Positions 9,666 to 21,422 of a stretch of DNA of 64,000 nucleotides are shown here, piece by piece. The stretch spans positions 29,100,694-29,164,693 of the forward strand of contig OY987226.1 in assembly GCA_963920705.1 (NCBI GenBank), given 5' to 3'. The notes under the pieces are model-generated. The model worked only from the letters and a program-made list of their open reading frames with translations, made no database searches and was not told the DNA's origin. Numbering within the stretch: the stretch's first letter is position 1; each line of letters begins with the position of its first letter. This stretch comes from Odiellus spinosus. Its lineage: Eukaryota > Arthropoda > Arachnida > Opiliones > Phalangiidae. A program made the translations under genes and the position numbers.

Positions 9666-10375
9666 CCTAACGAAAGATTGATGTATAATTTGAAACAACG
9701 CCAGATGGTTCTTGATAAAAATAACAGATGGTTTTATCTATGAGAGAGTCTTTTACCAACGGATGGTTTTTACATCTTTTGGTAATTTAATACAACGCCA
9801 GACGGTTCTTTCCTAACGAAAGATTGATGTGTAATTTTAAACAACGCCAGATGGTTCTTGAGAAAAATAACAGATGGTTTTATCTATGAGAGAGTCTTTT
9901 ACCAACGGATGGCTTTTTACATCTTTTGGTAATTTAATACAACGCCAGATGGTTCTTTCCTAACGAAAGATTGATGTGTAATTTGAAACAACGCCAGATG
10001 GTTCTTGAGAAAAATAACAGATGGTTTTATCTAAGAGAGAGTCTTTTACCAACGGATGGTTTTTACATCTTTTGGTAATTTAATACAACGCCAGACGGTT
10101 CTTTCCTAACGAAAGATTGATGTGTAATTTTAAACAACGCCAGATGGTTCTTGAGAAAAATAACAGATGGTTTTATCTATGAGAGAGTCTTTTACCAACG
10201 GATGGCTTTTTACATCTTTTGGTAATTTAATACAACGCCAGATGGTTCTTTCCTAACGAAAGATTGATGTGTAATTTGAAACAACGCCAGATGGTTCTTG
10301 AGAAAAATAACAGATGGTTTTATCTATGAGAGAGTCTTTTACCAACGGATGGTTTTTTACATCTTTTGGTAGTTT
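9547..10375. repeat. 146/147-bp tandem array in an alternating two-unit pattern
   Basis: ACGGATGG recurs at 9612, 9759, 9905, 10052, 10198 and 10345: spacings 147, 146, 147, 146, 147. Alternate units share sequence variants (ACGGATGGCTTTTTAC against ACGGATGGTTTTTAC), so the array has a higher-order period of about 293 bp. The words CCAGATGGTT and CAGATGGTT recur inside each unit. The unit contains the N-terminal coding sequence of the minus-strand gene that ends at 8986. Confidence 0.9.
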
Positions 10376-10424
10376 GAAACGGATTTAAACTTGAAGATTG
10401 GTAAAATTGGTTGTAAATTTTTGG

Positions 10425-10432
10425 TATAAAAG
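10425..10432 (+). promoter_or_regulatory. TATA box
   Basis: TATAAAAG, with a TCATCA initiator-like word about 30 bases downstream near 10455. The next plus-strand ORF with coding character begins at 10590. A short ATG ORF at 10513 lies between. Confidence 0.45.
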
Positions 10433-10589
10433 CTCCATCCTTCGTCTTGGAAATCATCACAACTTCTCTCGAACACTTTCGACCATCAACTCCAATAGTC
10501 CAGCTTCTAGATATGGCCTCTTCTTCAACTCTTAAGTACTTGTTTTTCTTATTTAATTCTAAAACTTAATTCTAATATAGACTTCCTAA

Positions 10590-11075
10590 ATGCTAGAACC
10601 AATTACTCGTCCCTCAAAATTAAAACTTAAGAAGAATAACACCATGATATCCGTGTATCCCATTAATGAAGACCCAGAAGTTGTGATCCTAGTGAAAACG
10701 CTTACCACCATAGTAATTCCCGTATCGGTTTGGGAGATTATTTTGAATTATAAAAACGTGTTAGAGAACAATTATAAGAACTTTTTACCGGTCTATTTGA
10801 TAAATCCTCAGAACAATGCAGTAATACAGCTGACTGAATTTGCGTGTCACGTTTTAATGGAGAATGAGGAGGATATTAAAAGTCATTAAATTTCTCGATT
10901 CACAAAAATGGTTTTTGAGTTGCATGACAGCTTCATGTAAAAAAATCATTGCAAATTTTGAAAAAGACTTCTTGAACATTTATCAGGAAAAAAATATGTT
11001 ATTTCATACCTTTAATCAATGCTTAGAGACGGAACAACCAAAAATACTAAACGACCTCCAGGATATACCCGGTTG
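10590..11075 (+). pseudogene. unrecognised plus-strand gene split by a frameshift
   Basis: The ORF at 10590-10889 (99 codons, MLEPITRPSKLKLKKNNTM at the start) overlaps the ORF at 10864-11076 (70 codons) in another frame. Both have similar composition and read as one protein interrupted near 10870. The sequence is helical with Cys residues (CHV, SCMTASC) but has no motif I know. A TATA box lies 160 bases upstream. The 3' end overlaps, tail to tail, the truncated end of the Polinton-type polymerase at about 11060. Confidence 0.4.
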
Positions 11076-13112
11076 AGTCATCGTCGGGGTGGTTAGGAAT
11101 GATATCCTTTGTGAAGTCTAGGCATGGTCGAATCCACTTGAAGTCTTTTATGGGTAGATACTCGCACATCACCGTGCCGTACAGGTTATTGCAATCTAAT
11201 AATCAATTAGAATTAATATTTTTCAAAATAGAATTAAAACTTAACTTACCCAAGTATGCAATGTAGTTGCTGGGTTTTGCCGGGTCGTACGTCTCCGGCA
11301 AATCCTTATTGTTCGCCTCCGCGAGTCTGTGGCTGATCATGGAAACTCCGCTGCGTATACCCTTCTCAATGAAAAGGTGCATATCCAAATCTAGAAATAG
11401 TTCCAGCTTGACGCCTGTCATACTCAAGGCGCTGTCCCTGGCGAATCCCGGACCAGTGTAGGCGTGTGTACAGTCGAGGTTGTAATAATCCATACACATG
11501 GACCGGAAGCTTTGGAAAATGTCCGAGAAAAGTAGGACATCAGACTGGACGTACAAGTCGTGATACTCTCCTAAAATATGAAAAATATTATTTCTTTAAC
11601 CTAACCTAGCAATATATATATATTTAACTTACCTAGATTTTTTTATATTGAATTTTTTCCATACTGTTTGGGCGTGGGCGTAGTAGGCGTCGTCGATATG
11701 TTCGTCAGTCAACGTGTTGAAGAAGGCCTCTTTGGGCGGTAATTGAGGCTCGTCAAACTTCGCCTCGCTATCCATGTAGTCGTACTCATAGACTTGTTTG
11801 TGTAGTAGGAGTTCAACTTCGTCCGGCCGGTAGATACTATTCATGCACGGGAACTTGCCGGTTCCGCCTTTAGCGAGGTTTGACGCCAAGGCTTTTAAGG
11901 ACGCCGGCATGAAGCCAATAGTGTCGAGGAAGCGTAGGCCACCTAGCGAAAAACTTATGTACTTTTCGCTGGAGCTAGGAATACATTTGATCTCGAGTTC
12001 CTTGATAATCCCTATCTTATCCATAATTAAATGGGCGTCGTAGCTGAAAATAAAATAAATAAATAACTTTGAAAAAAATTAAAAACATTTACTTGGATAG
12101 ATTATGGAGGAAAACCGGGATAAACTTTGGCGGCTTTAATTTCAAGTTGCAGGAGTTGTGGGCTGCTCCTCGAAATGACCCGTCAGTATGGTCATGGTCA
12201 CGGACTTTGTAATCGGTTAAGGTGAATCCTTTACTACAAACGTAGCAAGTTTTCGAAGTCGTGAAAGCCACTTCTTCCGCCGGGGTTAGATGCATTGGGA
12301 CGTTCTCCTTAATTTTCTCGACTAAAATCTTTTCCTCGGCTAAAAGTTTCTCAAGAAACCTCTCCGTTGCATCCACCCCCGATACGTCACGGGTTTTGAG
12401 GGTGTTCCGTCTGGGCCAATGATTACATAAATAACCCACACGACACGTGATGAGCCATCGTTGTTGAAGAGGAGAGGGTCGAGTTGGGCATACAAGTTGA
12501 GACTTTGGGTAGGATTGCCTCAAAGTCGGCGAAAATCACAAACTTGTTCTATAGAAGAAAAATGAGTTAAAAAAAACAAATAATAAAAAGAAATAAATAA
12601 AAATTTCAAACTTACTTTTTGCCTCCATCCGAATTTCTGGAATTCCAATACTGGTTCCTTAGTGGGCATGATAATCTTCTGAGGTCCGTGAATATAACAC
12701 TCATTCACGTGCTCATCCCGATTACGTTCAGAATTCACACCAGCGAAACGATGTAAACAATATCGGCAGTAGAATGTGACTCCATCATGCTTTGAGAAAT
12801 TACTAAGCAGCGAATCAGGCAGAAATGTTTTTTCTCGCCCTTGGTGATTAGAAGAAGATCGATTTGACGCGCTTTCTCAACTCTATTAGCACTAATGTGT
12901 AGAGGGAAAACGAACTTCTCGTAGCAGAAAATGTTAACCGATAAATTGTTATTTTCCTCGAATTTCTTTAATTTTTCCGCGTTTAGTTCAAAAGGGAATG
13001 TTATTCCCGCTAAGTCTAATTCATCCTGGAATCTAATATATTTTTGCACGCGATTAGGGTTAATGTTTACTGGGTGTAGATGAGCTAGAATGGACCATAG
13101 GAAACAATAACC
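11058..13112 (-). pseudogene. Polinton-type family B DNA polymerase with four introns (copy A)
   Basis: Five exons: about 13112-12616, 12548-12093, 12043-11633, 11571-11250 and 11195-about 11060. The introns 12615-12549, 12092-12044, 11632-11572 and 11249-11196 all have GT..AG borders. In order, the protein shows CFLWSILAHLHPVNINPN; a zinc-finger region (CRYCLHRF); KFVIFADFEAI (Exo I, Asp-x-Glu); an HNH/endonuclease VII-like zinc module (CYVCSKGF...VRDHDHTDG...AAHNSCNLKL); FLHNLSNYDAH (Exo II); GGLRFLDTIGFMP; LYVQSDVLLFSDIF (Exo III); and YLDCNNLYGTVM (palm motif A). It stops soon after GYILEV, so palm motifs B and C are missing. Frameshifts near 12808 and 12400 also break it. The upstream edge at about 13112 is abrupt. 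It is unlike the polymerase at 4-6.5 kb. Confidence 0.85.
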
Positions 13113-13118
13113 GAGGCT

Positions 13119-14210
13119 ATGATGGCTGAAACGGCGTCCAGTATTTACAATGAATATGTCGTCGGCGCGACTTCGCAAACGGAATCGTCTTTCGATTTCC
13201 ACGCAAGAATTCAACTGGAAGATTTCGGTGGAACGGCCGACAATCACTTGGTCGCCGAAGGAATCGACGATCTTGAGAGCTTGTTTAAAGATATTTCAGA
13301 TACGAGGGACCATAGCGATATCCGCCAACAAGACGAGACCGGTAAAATTCCCGAGAAAAATCTCGTAATCGAAGAAAGGATTGCCGGTCTTCAAACCTCC
13401 TTAAACAATTTCCCAGCTACCCAAGACCATCGCGATAACCCTCTGGATATTCTTGAATTAACACCTATTTCTCAAAATCCTACCAAAGTGTTAAAGAGAC
13501 TATCGCTGGCTTTGACAGTTTCGACTCCCGAAACATCGGTTGAGGCGAAAGAAGCTCCATCGGAGAAAAAAGGAGCCTCGTCGATGTCCAAGAAGTCCCC
13601 GGCGATCTCGTTAACCGATATAACGAGACTCATAATGCGTCACCACCGACGGAAGGTAACGAAATTGACTCTACCGCTAGAATTGAAGGGAGCAATATCG
13701 TAGTCGAAGATGGGATAGACGCCTCTTCTCTACGAACACTTAGAGAAGAGGGGTTAAATCATAGCGTTATCACTAATGATCATCTTGTAGAAAATCCCAA
13801 AATAACGCCTTTAATAAAGAGAAATCTGAAGGTTCTATTAAAGAGATTATCTACAGGATCGACAAACTCACCCTGCCCAACCAAAAAATCAAAAAAGATT
13901 TCCATCGACACACCGACCAAGCCACAGAAATTTCGGTCGCCATCGTCGAAGCCTAGGAAATCTATTACAAAACCCAAAAAAGTGTCCGTGGAAAATAATA
14001 TAACGGCTTCGGGAAATATAGTACTCTAGAAGTGACTTTACCGTCGAAGTCTAAAAAGTCAGTGACCAAGTCCAAAAACGTATCGGTAAAAAACATTAAT
14101 ACTCCCAAGGCAAGAAGTATCCAAATATGTCACCCGATAATCATTAAAGCTAAATCATTAAGAGAGCATAACAAGCGATTAAAGGAAACTCTGAAAAACA
14201 TTTAAGTGAA
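13119..14210 (+). pseudogene. unrecognised Ser/Thr/Lys-rich protein with internal repeats
   Basis: An open frame of 194 codons (13119-13703), then coding-like sequence in other frames to about 14200. The first part is acidic. The second is basic and rich in Ser, Pro and Lys (SKKSPAISLT; TKKSKKISIDTPTKPQK; KPRKSITKPKKVSVEN), like a nucleic-acid-binding tail. Blocks repeat at a distance: NPTKVLKRLSL and NLKVLLKRLST; DDLESLF and DASSLRTL. The 5' end sits at the abrupt edge of the polymerase copy A, so the start is probably truncated. No known family recognised. Confidence 0.4.
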
Positions 14211-14233
14211 GGGAAACTACAATTCCTTAATCG

Positions 14234-15207
14234 AGATTTCTAGATTGGTTTCATATGTACCGTTTAGGAAAAGTTTTCCTCTATTTAAAAGAAAATCCCA
14301 AATCTAAACTTAACGAACATAATCCGAAACTTCAAAACTTCGAAAAATTCAAACAATTCGCAAACAAAATAAGTGCCTCGCTAAAAAAACCAGGTACCGT
14401 TTTAAACGATTTCACCAGATTTAGCTCTAAAACAACCGGCCAAATGAAAAATTACCTTTTAAGGGACTGCTACAAAATGGACTATATCAAATTTGACGAC
14501 ACATTTCGAGGAAACCTAAATCTCGTTTGCATGCGTTTTGTACAAAAATTGGGTATGAATACGAATGTTATCGCCGAATCAAGTAAAAAAGCTCTAACCA
14601 CAGAATGGGAAGCCGCCATTTTACAAAGTTTAGAATGTAACGCGGTAACCCCATCTCTTATAATAAAATTCCCAGCGAAGCGCACTCTGCTTTCGACATA
14701 GCGCCAAACCACGATCGAATCCATAAATCTATATTTCACTCTGAATTTATGGATTTAAAAAAGCCACCAAAATCTCTCCGAGAAGCAATTGAAAACTTAA
14801 AGTCTGATAACCCCGATCCCGATATAGAGCGATTATACTTTTCGAAAATCACTGCTAATGGATACGAATCTTTGAGGATAATCCTGGTTCGATTTTTGTA
14901 TTTTATAGCCCGAAATATAAATGAATATGTAGCGAAAACTGCATTTGACAAAGAGGAAATAATAAACTGGGACTTTTTCATCGAGAGAATTTACTCACTG
15001 AGTTCTTACGAACATTTATCTTACGTAAATTCCTCTATCAACGAGTTGAAATCGTCGAATTTAATTCTCAGATCGTTAACTGAAAGTTTAGACCTCGAAT
15101 CTATTAGAAACGTAGAGAACGTGAGGACTACTTTACAGAAGAAAATAAGACGATCAAAACCGAAAAGTTCGATAATAAAAAAAAGACTGAAGTCCGTAAA
15201 GTGTTAG
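14234..15207 (+). pseudogene. unrecognised basic protein, one frameshift
   Basis: ORF 14255-14701 (148 codons) and ORF 14749-15207 (152 codons) overlap in different frames. Reading the second frame back to about 14665 suggests a single gene broken there by an indel in an A-rich run. A splice-acceptor-like TTTCTAG lies just upstream of the first ORF. The protein is helical, with FEKFKQFANKISASLKKPG and a strongly basic C-terminus (KKIRRSKPKSSIIKKRLK). I do not recognise it. The ORF ends 50 bases before the left end of element 1. Confidence 0.4.
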
Positions 15208-15523
15208 AAGAAAAGAAAGCGAAATAGAGAGAGTTTCTATCAAGCTCCAGTGAAAGCAAAGGTGGATAGGGGGGAAAGTGAAGAAGGAGATGTGTTTCAT
15301 GCCTTTACCCATGGTTTTAAGGAAATTTCTGAAGCAGACTACGCTCATAGCAGCACTTTATCGCTCATTGGTCACGTTCGAATCCTCCCCAGCCAATCAT
15401 AGGCCTTAAAAATGACATCATTGTACTATTTTTCTACTCCTATTTTACTGAGTTTATTAATATGGCGGGCGTAATTTTCGTTTGTAGTTATTCTTCTTAA
15501 ATTATCAGTAATTATTAGAAAAT

Positions 15524-17184
15524 ATGCCTCGGAAAAAGCTAGTTGGTGCGAAAAACGAATTCACACAATGCGATTTTACATTGAAAGATACTTATTTCAA
15601 GTATACACAAGTAAATAGTGAAGATTTGGGTGTACAATCTTATCTTGGACCAAAAACTTTACCAATTCCACAACCAATCCTTGTAAAAGCAAGTAGTGTC
15701 AATATTTGTAATGAAGTTGTGAAGTTTCTGGGAAAGGATGCTCAGAGCCAGACTGATCTATCCTGTAATGACCATAATGTGTTTAATATAAGTGTGGCGG
15801 GAGAAATATTCCATAGCTCCAAAGTTATTACAGATTCAGTTTCTCGGGAGAAATCTTGTGTTTTAAAAAGAGGTTTACCCACTTCTGCCAGTGATATTTT
15901 AAAAAGAAAAATAAGGCCTGATGGGGACAACTATAACAATCCTGGACCAATTGTTAAACGTGTGAAAGAAACATCTTCCACGACACTTTCGATGTTGTTT
16001 GATTTTATCGATAACCTGAATCAAGGTATTATAAGACGGGTCATTTGGAGTATAGCAACATATAATTGACAATATTTTCTCTGTTTAGGTGATATTGTTA
16101 CAACCTTCAATGAAACTAAAAACGGAAAAATAAAGCAACTTGAAGTTACTAAATCCAGCGGATTAGTATTTATATCAGAAGTATTTATATCAGAAGATCG
16201 TTATGAAGTTCCAATTCGACTCTTATTTTCTTCTAAAGGCCATCTCTTAATTTCTACAATATTTAAAGTATCTGAAAACTTCACTTATCTAAATTTGGTA
16301 ATTATTATTGATATAGAAAATTAGTGTAAAGGTTCCTAAGTGTTATAAGGGAAAACCTATGTGAAATTTGTTTTTTTAGACCTGTATAAAACCAATAATG
16401 ATAGATCATAAAATAAAATTAATTGTACTTCTGTTTATCATTAGGTAAACGAATTAGACGAAGATGTCGTGATTAATGCCCTGAATAAGTTAAATAATGA
16501 ACATGTTTTCTGTCCAGGAATTTCAGAGGTAATCAGTGTGTATTTTGAGCATTCTATTTTGCACGTAATTAACAATTGCTTTTAATGTGACTTAAATAGG
16601 ATCTCTGCCAAAATACGGAAACTAAAAACTTAGAAAAGATCAGTTATCCATCAACACGATTTCAGGCCCTTGGTTGTTTGGTTTGGTATGCACCACCATC
16701 TAATGTTCAAAGAGAAGAATTGAATGATAAACGCTATCAATGTGGAAAATGCCGCTATCTACAAAGGTATATTGTGGATCAGAAGAGAAAAAGAGAGGAT
16801 GTAACACCCCGCACAAAGCAGCGTAACCTTTCAGTTCGGTCATCATGTCGAATAAGTATTTTAACACCTCGATCACGATCCAAGAGAATGTACAACCATA
16901 GGAGTGTGCAGTTTTCATTAAATAAGAAAGTTAAACAATTAGAGAAAAAAGTATTGGAAAACATGATAAAATTAAATGAAAAACAAGATAATGAAATGAG
17001 GCAGCTTGTTACTGAAGTTAATTGCAAGGGCAAAGAAGACCTCGAGGAAATATTTAAAATGGCAAACTCTAAAAATAAGATGTTGGGTTTAGCACATTCT
17101 CAATTTGCCATACAGCTCCGTAAAACAAGTCTTTTGCTTTGGTATCATGAACCAGAGAATTCATGGCTTGCTCTAAATAGTTAG
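15524..17184 (+). pseudogene. element 1 transposase-like gene, N-terminal part only
   Basis: Exons 15524-16025, 16089-16297, 16445-16528 and 16600-about 17095, all with GT..AG introns and an open, in-phase frame. It starts MPRKK and has spaced QT/QC motifs (EFTQCDF, SQTDLSCN). RLLFSSKGHLLISTIFK matches RLLFSSKGKLSILTLFK of element 2. The last exon has a zinc-type segment YQCGKCRYLQRY, then VTPRTKQRNLSVRSSCRIS, also shared with element 2, and a coiled-coil-like region. At about 17095 similarity to element 2 stops, before the RNase H-like region, and the frame ends at 17184. The gene therefore encodes only the putative DNA-binding half. Clean splice sites suggest a fairly recent deletion. Confidence 0.7.
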
Positions 17185-17188
17185 AATA

Positions 17189-18023
17189 TTAAATAATAAG
17201 GTAACGCTTTGGTAATTGAAAATGGTAAAAACATATTAGACAGTATCCAGCAAGTTTGTTGCGGGACCATTTTCCATATTCCTCCACTACGAGATCACTC
17301 ACTCTGGCCACGTATGGAATTAATGACACATCCGGCAAAAGCAACCCTCCTTTATTTATCATTATAATTGCTGGTGGCGTTATTTCGGGAAACTGTTCCA
17401 TGTTTCGGAGGGCCAGGCTTATTTTGTAGAGGCTGTCAGCTGCATCAATTTGTTTTTTGGTTAGATTCCTAAATTCACTAGCCTTCATTCGGGTTTTATT
17501 TAGTTTCCAAATTTCCCCCAAGCAACCTCACCATAACCTATTAATTGTATAGAGCCTATCAGATCGTTTATGCCTTATGGGCCGGTCTTCGTTGTTAACT
17601 TTACGAGGTACATGGTTTTCATTGGGGTTGGGTAACTTTGATCTTCTCAAGGAAGCGACGACCTCCACAAACCGCATGCCAACCTATTGGAGGGTTAGAA
17701 ACATTTCTGTTTCATTTAATTCCATACACTGTGACTTAGAATCTATGATGTTTACCGTGGCTTGACGAATATATTCTGCCCACTCGTAAAGAAAAATGGA
17801 ATACGCTCCAGTACAGTTTTTCAATTTCTCACCTAACTGGGTGTACACAACTTTCATTTCGTCCAAAAATACTTTTAATTTCCCTTCATTCTTTAGAATA
17901 TCTAGAATCTTTTTTCTTACTCCAGTGGAGTCAACTTCGAAAAAAATATCTTAAATTTTCCAATAATAAATCCACCTCAGCCACCTGTAATTCTGGAGGT
18001 AAAGGAGCTAAGCCTTTGTCCAT
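17189..18023 (-). pseudogene. element 1 convergent second gene, unknown function
   Basis: Begins MDKGLAPLPPELQVAEVD at 18023 after a splice-acceptor-like TTTTTGCAG. A one-base shift occurs in a run of seven T near 17945 and in-frame stops near 17684 and 17524. The conserved blocks are CTGAYSIFLYEWAEYI, SDRLYTINRLW, GEIWKLN and IIMINKGGLLLPDVSLIPYV. The product of element 2 has matching blocks (GGYSKFLFSWSNWI, TDRLYTINRI, GEIWGVS, LRMINKGGLFVAHMTLLPFV). The gene is convergent with the transposase-like gene, and the two nearly touch at 17184/17189. No known family recognised; helical and soluble-looking. Confidence 0.65.
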
Positions 18024-18447
18024 ATTCCAATCTGCAAAAATGTATGTATATTAACATCTATTTAGTGGATCTATCTACTTTTTCTCTTGATCAATAATAA
18101 TAATAATAATAATTTATTAATAATAAACAGATAATACAAACCTTATTTAAAGTACTTCTTCTCACTTTGTGTTATAATTTGTCCATGCTTCAAGTCAAAA
18201 ATCAAAATTCAAATATCACAAAATCTGATCTATTGAAATCCTCTCTTAGGAAAATAGTTTTTCGCGAGGTAGGGTTACAGATTTTGAATGGTACAAGTGA
18301 TTTGCCGGCGTATTACTGTGGTGTTCCGATTAGGTGGGGCTTAGCTGAGGAGTATGAGAAATAACGTGTTTCATCCCATGATGCTAGTTCTTAGCTTTCC
18401 CCCTATCCACCTTTGATATTACTAATCGCCGTCCGTAGCTCTACATC

Positions 18448-19150
18448 TCATAGCGACTTATCGACTATAATTTCGCTTTCGTTAAGCATAGCTTCTAAAT
18501 TCACTGTTAGCAACGAAAAATCCGCACTTTGTCGCGTAGTATCCATCGGTAAAATTTCGACAGGGGCGTTAATCGAAAAAGCGTCATTTTGCACAATAGG
18601 GTTCTCCAACGTTTGACCGCTAGTTCCCGCCGCGATTTCCAGATTATTTACTGTTCTATCTCGTAAGTCCTCCTGTATGAAAGTCAATGCGGAGTTACGG
18701 AACGTATTCATTTTCTCGATTGCTTTATCTCTATTTTTTTGCTTTTTCGACAAAAGAGCGTTCAAGATGGTTTTCTCCATATCTTTCGATAAGCTAATAT
18801 CCGCGAAAGCGCTAATATGTCGATTTAGCAAATGAGTATGAAAAGCCTTTGGTTTCTTATAAACTTTAAAAGGAAAGCATAGCGAGCACTCGCATTTGAA
18901 CGAATCAGTAAAATTTCGCACGAACAGTAATATCTTGTAAAGACAACTGATGTATTCTCGTAAGCTTTTCGAAATTCGTCCATTTTCCTCGAAAGATTGG
19001 TCGGATTTTTGAATAAGTTCAGATTGACTATGACGTCCTTCCGTATTTTCTCGAATTCCAGATATTCTTCGGGTTTAATTGCTTTGGCTCCAATTTTATA
19101 AATATATTATCTAGCCGAAATGGTCTATCGCGCGCAGACTCATCATCAGA
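18448..19150 (-). pseudogene. zinc-finger-like protein remnant
   Basis: The ORF at 18921-18448 (157 codons) begins with a possible C2H2 unit (CECSLCFPF followed by HTHLLNRH). Then come a helical stretch and a low-complexity tail. Coding-like sequence continues upstream in another frame to about 19100 (LEFEKIRKDVIVNLNLFKNP and RKMDEFRKAYENTSVVF). It is immediately outside the right end of element 1. I do not recognise the family. Confidence 0.4.
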
Positions 19151-21240
19151 GGTTGCCACGTCTGTGTAGGCGTTATTTTTCGTTGGTTTCTCGCGTCCAT
19201 GTTTTCTGATTGTGAATTGTAGAGTGAAACAAGTTAGATTCCTCGACTTTAAGATTATCTTTTTTTTTAAGTTAAAGTTTTTACTAGGGTTTGACTAATA
19301 ATTGATATATCAATTTATCACTGCGAACGGCGCGTGAAATAGAAGTCGATTTTTAAATTTACCTCGAACTCGCGTAAACTCGACGTTTGCCTTAAGAGTC
19401 CGATATTTTCTATCTGTTCCCGTCAACTAGTCTAGTTACTCCATCTCTTCTTTCCCGCATCGTCTCTTTATTCAGACCGTCCAAGCACGTCAAATCCAGT
19501 ACCGTTGTTAGGAGGGGAGGGGAGGGGCGAGAAAAGTTAGTTGTTGGCTTAGGATTTTTTAAGCAAAGATGATTGGTCTCCTTTACTTTTGGCGAATATG
19601 TGCCCCCTTGCAAAATTTATCCCTCTCTATACCATATAGACGGTGTAGCCCCTTACATTCCTTTGGGATAGGGGTGAAAGTTAATGGTTTTTGCTTCAAA
19701 GGATAAATAGAAAATGCCTCATGTGATTTAAGGTCACTGAAGCTTCTCTATGGTTTTAGGAATATGACCAAGGTTCTTCCAAAAATTCTAGAGCCCTCTT
19801 TTAGGGCGGGGTTTCGGTACGAGACCCTTCGCCGGTTTTGGGAGGGTTGACATCGTTTATTCCCCACATCCTACGTCCCGATTGTGAATCAAGTAGTCCC
19901 GCGCTCGGTCCCGCGCTTGGAAAAACCTACTTTTGAAAACCTCTTGTATTAAATTGCAGCTGATTGAAAAGATAACCCTTTATTCTTTATTGAGTAGAAT
20001 AGTTTATTTTAAAAGTATTTGACAGTATAGTTCACGAGTATAATAAATAGTATAAGGTTTTTGCTATTTTCAGTTTAGTTTTAGGCTATATGAATTTTAT
20101 CGAGGTATTAAGCATTTGAAGCTTTCGAGTATTGTTAATTATCTTTTTAGAGGTTTTCACCCCTTTTTTGAAGTTTTGTAGTTTTATCATACTATTAAAA
20201 TCGTTATATTCAAAATTTTAAACCTATGGGTTTTCAAAATGAAAATGTAAATAATATAGAGGATAGATAATATTTTTCGATATTTGACGTAGTTATTTCT
20301 GGAACGTAACGATAATTTTCATACAAAGGGTTGGAAATTGTTAAATATTTGTACTCGGGATATTTCAATGGTATGCGAAATTAACTTTTCTCATAGAATT
20401 CTTACATGGTAAAGTTTCTTAAAAATTAATTTAGGCTTAGTGAGACTCTTAATTAATTGTAAATTACCCTCAAAAAAGTTGATATTCGATCATTTTTTAC
20501 CCTTATTAAAACAGTCCAAATCATTCAAAAATAACGTATTATAAACGTTTGTTATAAGTCTTCAAACATAATTTTCTTTCAAAATGCATGATTAAATATG
20601 TTTAAAGGGTTACCGACAGTTATGTGTTGCTATCTTATTTACAATCTAATGATATTATTTACACGCTACAACTTACGCTGAAGCCGAATATTTATCGACG
20701 GTTTTAATAAAAAATATATATTTAATTAAGAGAAAAATAATTTAAACTGTCCAAATATTGGCTTTGACCCCTCCTTCTAGAATTTTTCTTTCAGAGGTAG
20801 AGTGTCTTTCCCTCAAGATTTTTACCGAATACGTAACCAGAAAAAGAACACATTCGATCTTACCCGATTTTTCCACTAACCTCGCGACGGACTGTATAGC
20901 TATAATCAGTTTCAGACGTAACTAAAGTTGAACATACGCGACATAGTACATTTAATAAACTGTTTCTCTTAACCATGCAGTAACACTCTCGTAAATTATT
21001 TTAATATTATTATAAGTTATTCTCTATGGTTAACAAATTTTCAGTTCAGAATACTGTTTAGTGCTATAGGGGAGAATTTAAAATAAGTCCAGAAAGAAAA
21101 AGAATCTACTACTTTGAAAGCAAGGGCAATTGGGGGAAGACATATTAAGGAAATCCGTCAGCCACCCATCTAGTCAAACTCCAGAATTGGAGATGACTAG
21201 AGGAAGGACCATGGCCTGACTGACGAATTCCCTTGACATT
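19151..21240. other. no gene seen; one G-quadruplex motif
   Basis: AT-rich, no convincing exon or repeat. A run GGAGGGGAGGGGAGGGG at about 19511-19528 could form a G-quadruplex on the plus strand. ORFs here are short and low-complexity. Confidence 0.5.
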
Positions 21241-21422
21241 ATGCATCCTCTCCAAAGTGTCATTGCTTTAAAAATAAATGATTTTTTTCTTGCTTATTAT
21301 GAAAATTGCCCTGTGGAAAGCTGCTCCATTTGTTTCCTAAACTTCGCTTTGGAGTCCGCGAGGGATTTAATACACTTCTGCCGATTTTTAGTTTCTTGTA
21401 AGGTGTCCATTTCCAATCGTAT

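Larger units (their letters stand above)
15257..18415. mobile_element. element 1: deleted P-like DNA transposon carrying two convergent genes
   Basis: The ends are inverted: CAAAGGTGGATAGGGGG-AAAG begins at 15257 and its reverse complement ends at 18415, about 21 bp with one inserted G on the left. No matching target duplication is seen (flanks GTGAAAG and ATATTAC). The plus strand carries four exons of an N-terminal transposase-like protein and the minus strand a convergent second gene; both are related in sequence to the genes of element 2 at 39.9-45.3 kb. The catalytic part of the transposase is missing, so this is a non-autonomous derivative. Confidence 0.75.

Noticed and set aside
9547-10375. 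CRISPR-like array
   Set aside because: Units are fully repeated without unique spacers and lie in a eukaryotic repeat context.
13112-13247. Upstream extension of the copy A polymerase frame
   Set aside because: Reads MIVGRSTEIFQLN, unlike copies B and C, which have an ELPKEL...KNEDNR region here; the similarity starts sharply at the CFLW block.
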